A stretch of 36,248 nucleotides of DNA. Source: Schlegelella_A sp036272325 (GTDB lineage Bacteria > Pseudomonadota > Gammaproteobacteria > Burkholderiales > Burkholderiaceae_C). Numbering within the stretch: the first letter of the stretch is position 1; each line of letters begins with the position of its first letter. The notes under the pieces are model-generated. The model ran no database searches. It was not told the origin of the DNA and saw nothing but the letters and a program-made list of their open reading frames with translations. The stretch spans positions 1 through 36,248 of the forward strand of contig DATAYY010000134.1 of assembly GCA_036272325.1 (NCBI GenBank), in the 5' to 3' direction. Shown here one piece after another: positions 1 to 5,871 of this stretch. The position numbers and the translations under genes were made by a program.

Positions 1-775
1 GCGGCGATGATCGCCGCGACCGCGTCGCCGGCGCGTGAACGTCGTCGAAGCCCGCCATGATGCAGCGCGCCGTCTCGGCCATCGGCAGCAGCTTGACCGT
101 GACCTCGAAGATCACCGCGAGCATGCCTTCGCTGCCGACGACGGCGGCGAGCAGGTCGAGCCCCGGTACATCGAGCGCGTCGCCGCCAAACGTCACCGGC
201 TCGCCGGTGGCAGTGAAGCCGCGGACCTTGAGGACGTTGTGCAGCGTCAGCCCGTACTTGAGGCAATGGACGCCGCCCGAGTTCTCGGCGACGTTGCCGC
301 CGATCGTGCACGCGATCTGGCTGCTCGGATCGGGCGCGTAGAAGAGGCGATGCGGCGCCGCCGCCTCGCTGATCGCGAGATTGCGGACGCCGCACTGCAC
401 GGTCGCGGTCCGTGCCTTCGCGTCGACCCGGATGATGCGATTGAACTTGGCGAGGCTAAGGGTGACGCCGAGCGGGCTCGGCAACGCGCCGCCGGAAAGC
501 CCGGTGCCGGCGCCGCGCGCAACGACCGGGACCTCGAGCTGGTGGCAGACCGCGAGCGCGTCGGCGACCTGGCGCTCGGTCTCCGGCAGAGCGACGACGA
601 GCGGCTGCTCGCGGTACGCGGTCAGGCCGTCGCATTCGTAGGGCACGGTCTCTTCGCGCCTCCAGAGGAGCGCATGCGCGGGAAGCACGCGCCCGAGCGC
701 GGCGACGACCTCCGCCTGGCGACGACCGCGATCGAGCGCCGAACGGGCGAGGGCGTCTGGCAACGGCGCGTTCAC
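1..775 (-). CDS. glcD: Glycolate oxidase subunit GlcD, FAD-binding (partial, 3' end outside window)
   Basis: FAD-linked subunit that oxidises glycolate (or a related 2-hydroxy acid) to glyoxylate in the membrane-associated GlcDEF complex. The minus-strand frame from a GTG at 775 gives about 250 residues that align along their length with E. coli GlcD as I remember it. Visible landmarks are PYECDG near residue 47, the FAD-binding RGAGTGLSGGAL, YAPDPSSQIACTIGGN, and GSEGML. The GTG start lies 16 bases after the phaM stop, with an AGGCGAG ribosome site just upstream. Odd point: near positions 27-35 the expected AGDAVAAIIA segment is in a different frame from the rest, as if one base were missing, so the gene may be frameshifted or the window edge may carry an error. 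The C-terminal half of about 240 residues is not visible. The family is certain; the substrate is inferred. Confidence 0.88.
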   Translation of the reverse strand, partial: MNAPLPDALARSALDRGRRQAEVVAALGRVLPAHALLWRREETVPYECDGLTAYREQPLVVALPETERQVADALAVCHQLEVPVVARGAGTGLSGGALPSPLGVTLSLAKFNRIIRVDAKARTATVQCGVRNLAISEAAAPHRLFYAPDPSSQIACTIGGNVAENSGGVHCLKYGLTLHNVLKVRGFTATGEPVTFGGDALDVPGLDLLAAVVGSEGMLAVIFEVTVKLLPMAETARCIMAGFDDVHAPATRSRRSSP

Positions 776-791
776 GATCGCTCGCCTGCGG

Positions 792-1481
792 TCAACCGGC
801 CGCGCTGTCGCTCCGCGCCCGCTTGCCCGCGCGTTTTGCCGCCGACTTGGCGCCGGGCTTGGCACGCCGCCGCGATGGCGCGCCGCGGCCGACGGCGCCT
901 GCGGCCACGCCGGCGGCACCGGCGAGGGCGCGCGCCGGTGCGCCGGCGGCGCTCTTCATCGCCTGGCCGGCGACGTCGAGCGACTGCTTCACCATGCCGC
1001 CGGCGAGCGCCTTCGCGGCGTCGGTCGCGGTGTCCTTCATCGCGCTGGTGGCGAGTTGGGCGAACTGATTGGTGAGCGCGCCCCACCATTGCATCGGGTC
1101 GACCACCGACGCAGGCTTCGTGGCTTCCTTGTTCGTGCCGTCGCTCTTCGCCAACAGAGACGCCGCCTCCTTGGCGCGCGCGGGCTTGATCTTCAGCGAC
1201 TCGGTGAGGTCGGTCATCGGCACGTTCATCGACTTCAGCGTCGACAGCGTCATCCGCTGCACCTCGAGCGCCTGAATCGTCGCCGCCAGCATGCGCGCGT
1301 TCTGCTCGAGCCAGTACTGGACGGTGCGCAACTCGCCGATCCGCTTCTCGAGCTCCGCCGGGTCGAGCGTCGGCGCGACCCACTGGCCGATACCCGGGAG
1401 GGCGCTGCCGGCGTTCTTGACGAGGCTCTGCAGGAAGTCGAACCCGGGAACGAATTTGCCGAAGCCGGAAGCGTCGCTCAT
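792..1481 (-). CDS. phaM: PhaM-family polyhydroxyalkanoate granule regulatory protein
   Basis: PhaM proteins bind PHA synthase and DNA and attach carbonosomes (PHA storage granules) to the nucleoid; they also activate the synthase. The predicted protein has 229 residues. The N-terminal family block is clear: FDFLQSLV near residue 14, then a helical stretch around 41-85 containing EKRIGELRTVQYWL and TIQALEVQR. A variable middle follows, and an Ala/Lys/Arg-rich tail from about residue 180 ends in basic repeats (RRRAK, SAAKRAGKRAR) that fit non-specific DNA binding. The start at 1481 is chosen because GAGGAGA lies directly upstream and the conserved block begins there; a longer frame is open upstream but non-conserved. 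It sits between a TraB-like gene (65-base gap) and glcD (16-base gap). No PHA synthase gene is in view. The family is clear; the role is from family knowledge. Confidence 0.88.
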   Translation of the reverse strand: MSDASGFGKFVPGFDFLQSLVKNAGSALPGIGQWVAPTLDPAELEKRIGELRTVQYWLEQNARMLAATIQALEVQRMTLSTLKSMNVPMTDLTESLKIKPARAKEAASLLAKSDGTNKEATKPASVVDPMQWWGALTNQFAQLATSAMKDTATDAAKALAGGMVKQSLDVAGQAMKSAAGAPARALAGAAGVAAGAVGRGAPSRRRAKPGAKSAAKRAGKRARSDSAAG

Positions 1482-1546
1482 CGTGTCTCCTCGCGGATGG
1501 CCGTTGCCGGCCGATTGTCGCCCGAGCCGGCGCGCGTGCCGCGCCG

Positions 1547-2515
1547 TCAGCGGCCGAGGCGCACCGCCTCGACCGTGTAGCCGCGCTGACGCAGCAGCGC
1601 CGGCAAGCCGGTGGTGCCGATCATGTGCAGGCTGCCAACGGCGGCGAACACCGAGCTGCCGCCGCTGTGCAGCTTGTCGATGGCAGCGGCAAGCAGCGGG
1701 TTGCGGTCGTCGAGGATGCGCTTCATCGACTCGCGGTCGGCGGCGGTGTTCAGGCAGTCGCACCATCGCTCGTACGCCTCGAGCTCGGCGAGGTCGCTGC
1801 CACTCCAGACCCGGGCCAGGTGCCGCAGCAGCGGTCGCGCGCGTCCCGAGTCGAGTTCGTCGAGGCCGCTGCTGACGAACTCGACCGTCGCCTGCGGCGA
1901 CGGCATGATCAGCGCGGCGATCTGTGCCTCCGGAGTCTCGAGCGAAACCGTCTCCTTGCCGAGCACGCGTGCGGTCAGCGCGAGGATGAGGTCGATCGCA
2001 TACGAAGGGTCGAGGCCGTCGCGCCGCGCCGCATTGGCCGCGAGCGTCGCGACCTGGAACTCAGGCGCGAGCGCGCGCCAGGTCGCCGGATCCAGGCACT
2101 CGGCGATGAGCTGTCGTTCGAGCCGCGCGGCGAGTGGTGCCGGCAGCGGCGTCGCGGCGCGGCCGCGAAGCGCGGCGGCGAGGCGCGCCTGCACGTCAGG
2201 GTCGAGCAGGTCGAGCTCGAGGGCGAGGGTCTCGCTGGCGACGAGCGCGGCGCGCGTCCGCGGGCCCGGGAACATCCACTCGGCACGCGCGGCGTGGATC
2301 GTGCCGTAGAGATACGAGGTGTGACCGTCGCGATCGATGCGCCAGAGAAAGCCGTGATCGTCGCTGCTGGCCAACCCGGCCTGCAGCCGCTCGGCGTCGA
2401 TCGGCGTCGGCTGCGCCGGGCAGTCCTTCGCTTCTGCCGTCTGCGCGATCGCCACCAGTGGCGACGCCACGGCGAGTGCGAGCAGCCATCCGCTGCAGCG
2501 CCGCGCGAAGTTCAT
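1547..2515 (-). CDS. TraB/GumN family protein, secreted
   Basis: A 322-residue protein of the TraB/GumN family (PF01963). A signal peptide is likely: RR at residues 5-6, a hydrophobic stretch around 9-24, then AQTAEA. Family motifs sit at both ends of the domain: YGTIH at 70-74, the glutamate-rich LALELDLLDP around 97-106, and GSLHMIG at 294-300. The GxxH pairs and acidic residues resemble a metal-dependent protease-like active site related to TIKI proteins; activity of bacterial members is largely unproven. Its ATG overlaps the stop of the upstream retropepsin-like gene in an ATGA, so the two are probably translated together. Predicted location is periplasm or outer surface. Family assignment is confident; substrate unknown. 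Confidence 0.87.
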   Translation of the reverse strand: MNFARRCSGWLLALAVASPLVAIAQTAEAKDCPAQPTPIDAERLQAGLASSDDHGFLWRIDRDGHTSYLYGTIHAARAEWMFPGPRTRAALVASETLALELDLLDPDVQARLAAALRGRAATPLPAPLAARLERQLIAECLDPATWRALAPEFQVATLAANAARRDGLDPSYAIDLILALTARVLGKETVSLETPEAQIAALIMPSPQATVEFVSSGLDELDSGRARPLLRHLARVWSGSDLAELEAYERWCDCLNTAADRESMKRILDDRNPLLAAAIDKLHSGGSSVFAAVGSLHMIGTTGLPALLRQRGYTVEAVRLGR

Positions 2516-3018
2516 GGCTCCGCCTTGCCGGCTTGTCGGCCGCCGAGATCGATACGCAGCACGCCGTCGCGCTGCTGCCAGTGCAAGCGGCCGAGGACGT
2601 CCATGCCGAGCAACGGGCTGTCGAGGTTGGGCAGCGCGACCATCCGCAGCCGCTCGGCGCGGACGCCGCCGTCGAGCTCGAGGTCGCCGCGGACGACGCG
2701 GCCGGTGACGGCGCCGCCCGCGGTGCTCGACCGGACCGTCCCTTCGGCGACGAGGCGGAGCCGATCGGCGAGCGCGGTCGGAATCGCGACGCCGCTGGCG
2801 CCGGTATCGACGAGGAAGTCGACCGCGACGCCGTTCAGCCGCCCCGGCCAGTGGTAGTGGCCGTCGTCGCCGCGACGGATCTCGACGATGCCGTCGCTGC
2901 TCGTGAACGCCGTCTTCAGCGCTTCGTGCTCACGCCACTGCCAGCCGAGAAAGACCATCGCGCCAAGCAGCAACCAGACGGTCGCGAACTTCAGCTGCTG
3001 CGGCATCTCCACGGTCAT
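2512..3018 (-). CDS. Membrane-anchored retropepsin-like aspartic protease (TIGR02281 type)
   Basis: A 168-residue clan AA protein. Residues about 10-27 form one N-terminal membrane anchor, followed by a periplasmic protease domain. The catalytic motif DTGAS is at 71-75, preceded by the hydrophobic FLV, and the second family motif LLGMDVLG is at 136-143. The single catalytic Asp means an active enzyme would have to be a homodimer, as for retropepsins. The ATG at 3018 overlaps the upstream FAA-hydrolase stop (ATGA), and its own stop overlaps the downstream TraB start (ATGA), so all three genes look translationally coupled. The bacterial TIGR02281 family is common in proteobacteria but has no firm substrate. 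Confidence 0.85.
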   Translation of the reverse strand: MTVEMPQQLKFATVWLLLGAMVFLGWQWREHEALKTAFTSSDGIVEIRRGDDGHYHWPGRLNGVAVDFLVDTGASGVAIPTALADRLRLVAEGTVRSSTAGGAVTGRVVRGDLELDGGVRAERLRMVALPNLDSPLLGMDVLGRLHWQQRDGVLRIDLGGRQAGKAEP

Positions 3019-4007
3019 CGGCGGCGCCCCAGCGGCGCGACCTTCTGCTCGATCGCGCCGAAGATCGATCCGCCGGCGGCGTCTTTCATCTCGATCCTGA
3101 TCGTGTCGCCGTAGCGCATGAACGGCGTCTTCGGCGCGCCGCCCTCGATCGTCTCGATCGCGCGCTTTTCGGCGATACACGAATAGCCGCGCGACCAGTC
3201 CTTGTTGCTCACCGTGCCGCTGCCGACGATCGAGCCAGCGCGAGCGTTCCTGGTCTTGCACAGGTGCGCGATCAGCTGGCCGAAGTGGAACGTCATCTCC
3301 TCGCCGGCGCTGCACAGGCCGACGCGCTGGCCGTTCCAGGTGCTTTCGAGATCGAGATGGAGGCGGCCGCCGCGCCAGGTGTCGCCGAGCTCGTCGGGGG
3401 TGACGGCGACCGGGCTGAACGCGGTCGCCGGTTTGCTCTGGAAAAAGCCGAACCCCTTGGCGAGCTCGGCGGGAATGAGATTGCGCAGGCTCACGTCGTT
3501 GGCGAGCATCAGCAGGCGAACGCTGTCGATCGCCGCATCCGCCGGCGTTGCCATCGCGACGTCGCCGGTGATGACGGCGACCTCCGCCTCGAAGTCGATT
3601 CCCCAGTGTTCGCTGGCAGCGACGATGTTGTCGCGCGGACCGAGGAAGTCGTCGCTGCCGCCCTGATACATCAGGGGGTCGGTCCAGAAGCTCGCCGGCA
3701 TCTCGGCGTTGCGAGCCCGGCGAACGAGCTCGACGTGGTTGACGAACGCCGAGCCGTCGGCCCACTGGAATGCGCGCGGCAACGGCGCCATGCAGCGCTC
3801 CGGCTCGAACGCGAAGGCATTCTTCGCCTTGCCGGAGTTCAGCGCTGCCGACAGGTCCTCGAGCTGGGGCGAGAGGAAATTCCAGTCGTCGAGCACCTGC
3901 TGCAGCCGGCTCGCGACGCCGCTGGCATAGTTGGCGGTGGCGAGGTTGCGCGAGACGACGACGAGCTGGCCGTCGCGCGAACCATCCTTGTAAGTGGCGA
4001 GCTTCAT
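3015..4007 (-). CDS. Fumarylacetoacetate hydrolase family protein
   Basis: A 330-residue enzyme of the FAA hydrolase family, which cleaves carbon-carbon bonds in beta-diketo acids with a divalent metal. The C-terminal catalytic domain spans about 70-325. Likely metal ligands are the ExE pair E140 and E142 in DFEAEVAV and D171 in NDVSLRN; the substrate-loop QSKPATAFSP at 190-199 and the GSGTVSN stretch near 262-268 are typical of the fumarylacetoacetase-like branch in tyrosine or homogentisate breakdown. No other homogentisate gene is in view, so the exact reaction is inferred. The ATG at 4007 begins MKLATYKDGSRDG, a usual start for this group; there is no strong ribosome site. Only 24 bases separate this start from the divergent DUF3108 gene. 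Confidence 0.88.
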   Translation of the reverse strand: MKLATYKDGSRDGQLVVVSRNLATANYASGVASRLQQVLDDWNFLSPQLEDLSAALNSGKAKNAFAFEPERCMAPLPRAFQWADGSAFVNHVELVRRARNAEMPASFWTDPLMYQGGSDDFLGPRDNIVAASEHWGIDFEAEVAVITGDVAMATPADAAIDSVRLLMLANDVSLRNLIPAELAKGFGFFQSKPATAFSPVAVTPDELGDTWRGGRLHLDLESTWNGQRVGLCSAGEEMTFHFGQLIAHLCKTRNARAGSIVGSGTVSNKDWSRGYSCIAEKRAIETIEGGAPKTPFMRYGDTIRIEMKDAAGGSIFGAIEQKVAPLGRRR

Positions 4008-4031
4008 CGTGCGGGGTTTCGGACGTTCCTG

Positions 4032-5330
4032 ATGCCTGGCAAGGACCGATTGTCGATGCTGGACCACCTCGCCGCGTCGATCGAGGACCGTGCCGCGGTG
4101 TCCGAACTGCCGGCGCGCCGACTGCAGGCACGCCGACGTGCCGGCGGGCTCGCGACATCCGCGGTGCTCGTCGCCGTCCTCCATCTCGCGGTTCTCGATG
4201 GCCTCGGCGACCGGACGAGGGCCGCCCCCAGATCGGCGACGACGACGTTCTCGGTGCGGACGGTCGTCGCGGAACCGGAGCTCGGGCCCGCCGTCCAGGA
4301 GGTGACGGTGGCGGCCTGGCGGCCCGAATCGCCACTCGAGGTGACGCCGCGGCCAGTGCGGCGTCCGCGGGAACCCGTCGCGACCCTGACCGATCAGCGG
4401 CGATCAACCGCGAAAGCGAGCGCCGGCTCAGCTGATCTTCGCAACGCGCCGTTGCCGGCGATGGCGTGGGTCTCTGCGCCGGTCGAAGCGCCGGTGGTGG
4501 TCGTCGCCGCCGTTCTCAACGACGACGAGGCGATCGCGAAGGCCACGCCGGTGGCTGCGGCCTTCGACCCTTCCGAACGATCGCCGCCGAAATCCTCGCG
4601 CGACGAGCCGGCGGCGATCGGCGCTGCCGCTGCTGGCGCGAGCAGGCCGGCTTCGCTTCCGGGCGCCGAGGATCGGCCGCCGCCCGTCTACCGGACCCGG
4701 CTGCCACCGCCGGTGACGCTCCACTACGAGGTGCGCCGCGGCCTGCTGAGCGGCGAGGGGCAGATCCGCTGGCAGCGCCTGGGGGACGGCTACCGGCTCG
4801 TCCTCGATGCGAGCATCGCCGGCTTGACGCTGCTGTTGCAGACGAGCGAAGGCGCGATCGACGCCAACGGCCTCGCCCCGGTTCGCTTCCTCGACCAGCG
4901 GGCGCGGCGGGCGGCGCAGGCGGCCAACTTCGTCCGCGACGCCGGCAAGATCACCTTTTCCGGCACGCCGGTCGAGTGGCCCCTGCTCGCCGGCAGCCAG
5001 GACCGGCTCAGCTGGATGATCCAACTGGCCGGCATCGCCGCTGCTCAGCCCGGGCTGCTTGCAGAGGGGGGCCGGATCACGATGGCCGTTGCCGGTGCGC
5101 GTGGTGACGCCGATGTCTGGACGCTGCACTCGGTCGGCGTCGAGACCGTCGAGACCCGACGCGGCGCCGTGCGGGCCGTCAAGCTCGTGCGCGACGCCCG
5201 CTCGGCGGACGACACCAGCGCCGAGATCTGGCTCGACCCCGAGCATTCGTACCTGCCGGCGCGAGCGACCCAGCGCAATGGCTCGGGGGCGGTGGAATTC
5301 GACCTTCTCCTCGAGCGCATCGACCCGTAG
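4032..5330 (+). CDS. DUF3108 domain protein with N-terminal membrane anchor
   Basis: A 432-residue protein. A single membrane segment lies around residues 38-57 after a short basic cytoplasmic stretch. A long low-complexity Ala/Pro/Arg linker runs from about 60 to 225. The conserved DUF3108 (PF11306) domain follows, from LHYEVRRG near 230 to the end, containing the usual GEGQIRW, FSGTPVEWPLL and EIWLDPE elements. It is probably a periplasmic or envelope lipid- or polymer-binding domain; the function is not established. ATG 4032 is chosen, but ATG 4056 is equally possible because neither has a clear ribosome site. Longer upstream frames would run into the divergent FAA-hydrolase gene. Family call is good; start uncertain. 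Confidence 0.8.
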   Translation: MPGKDRLSMLDHLAASIEDRAAVSELPARRLQARRRAGGLATSAVLVAVLHLAVLDGLGDRTRAAPRSATTTFSVRTVVAEPELGPAVQEVTVAAWRPESPLEVTPRPVRRPREPVATLTDQRRSTAKASAGSADLRNAPLPAMAWVSAPVEAPVVVVAAVLNDDEAIAKATPVAAAFDPSERSPPKSSRDEPAAIGAAAAGASRPASLPGAEDRPPPVYRTRLPPPVTLHYEVRRGLLSGEGQIRWQRLGDGYRLVLDASIAGLTLLLQTSEGAIDANGLAPVRFLDQRARRAAQAANFVRDAGKITFSGTPVEWPLLAGSQDRLSWMIQLAGIAAAQPGLLAEGGRITMAVAGARGDADVWTLHSVGVETVETRRGAVRAVKLVRDARSADDTSAEIWLDPEHSYLPARATQRNGSGAVEFDLLLERIDP

Positions 5331-5335
5331 GACGC

Positions 5336-5356
5336 TCGCCCGCGGCGGGCGGGCGA
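5336..5356 (+). terminator. GC-rich hairpin just after the DUF3108 stop
   Basis: An exact 8-bp inverted repeat, TCGCCCGC and GCGGGCGA around a 5-base GGCGG loop, starts 5 bases after the stop codon. No T-run follows, so it is not a classical intrinsic terminator. A similar post-stop hairpin with the same CGCCCGC core occurs after uup at 24532-24554. Confidence 0.4.
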
Positions 5357-5373
5357 CCGCGCCTCGGGCGCAG

Positions 5374-5390
5374 GCCTTGCCTCACAAGGC
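5374..5390 (+). other. Short inverted repeat upstream of the DUF3567 gene
   Basis: GCCTTG and CAAGGC form an exact 6-bp stem with a 5-base loop, 47 bases before the DUF3567 start. A weak -10-like TGCAAT follows at 5392-5397. It could be an operator or a leader hairpin; there is no further support. Confidence 0.25.
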
Positions 5391-5437
5391 TTGCAATCCG
5401 GCGCCCGGGCCGCAGCTTGGCCGAAGGAGAGGTCGAC

Positions 5438-5713
5438 ATGTACATGCTCTACAACTCGGACAGTTTCGCGGTCGTTCGCTTCGAGATTGCTTCCGAAGAG
5501 GCCGGCGACGGCTCGGCGGCCGAGGCGAGCCGGGGCGGCTTCGAGATCGTCGACAAGTTCGCCCAGAAGGACATCTTTATCGAAGGGGTGATGGCCGACA
5601 GCTTCCAGGCCGGTGTCGAGGCGCTGATGGAGGATGGCCCGAGCGAAGACGACCTCGACGAGTACATCGCCCGCTTCGCGTCGCTGATGCCGCAACCGCT
5701 CGTCCTCCACTGA
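5438..5713 (+). CDS. DUF3567 family protein
   Basis: A 91-residue cytoplasmic protein that matches the DUF3567 family of betaproteobacteria from end to end. Visible features are the N-terminal MYMLYNSDSF, the central GGFEIVDKFAQKDIF, and the C-terminal PQPLVLH, all family hallmarks. The ATG at 5438 is preferred over an upstream in-frame start at 5417 because AAGGAGAGG lies at 5424-5432 and the family begins with M-x-x-LYNS. There are no membrane segments or catalytic motifs. The function is unknown; small, acidic, lineage-restricted proteins like this may be regulatory. It is separated from neighbours by 107 and 158 bases and so is probably monocistronic. Confidence 0.85.
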   Translation: MYMLYNSDSFAVVRFEIASEEAGDGSAAEASRGGFEIVDKFAQKDIFIEGVMADSFQAGVEALMEDGPSEDDLDEYIARFASLMPQPLVLH

Positions 5714-5740
5714 GCACCGGTCGGGCTGCGGCGCGAATTC

Positions 5741-5755
5741 CTGCCGCCGCGGCAG
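5741..5755 (+). terminator. Small GC hairpin after the DUF3567 gene
   Basis: CTGCCG-CCG-CGGCAG forms a perfect 6-bp stem with a 3-base loop, 28 bases after the stop codon. There is no T-run, so terminator activity is only a possibility. Confidence 0.3.
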
Positions 5756-5789
5756 CGCCCTGACCGTCCGCGCGGGCGTCTGCGACACC

Positions 5790-5816
5790 TCAAGTTCGGA
5801 CCTTCGCCGTCGATAT
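5790..5816 (+). promoter_or_regulatory. Candidate sigma-28 (FliA) promoter
   Basis: TCAAGTTC, exactly 11 bases, then GTCGATAT. Against the flagellar sigma consensus TAAAGTTT-N11-GCCGATAA, 6 of 8 bases match in each element and the spacing is exact; TCAAG is also the common -35 core in Pseudomonas and betaproteobacterial flagellar promoters. It lies 55 bases before the GGDEF-EAL start and would put transcription start near 5823. Confidence 0.55.
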
Positions 5817-5871
5817 CTGAGACGTCTCCGGCCGTTTGCGTGGCGCCGGCGTTTCCACGGTCGAGAGGTCC

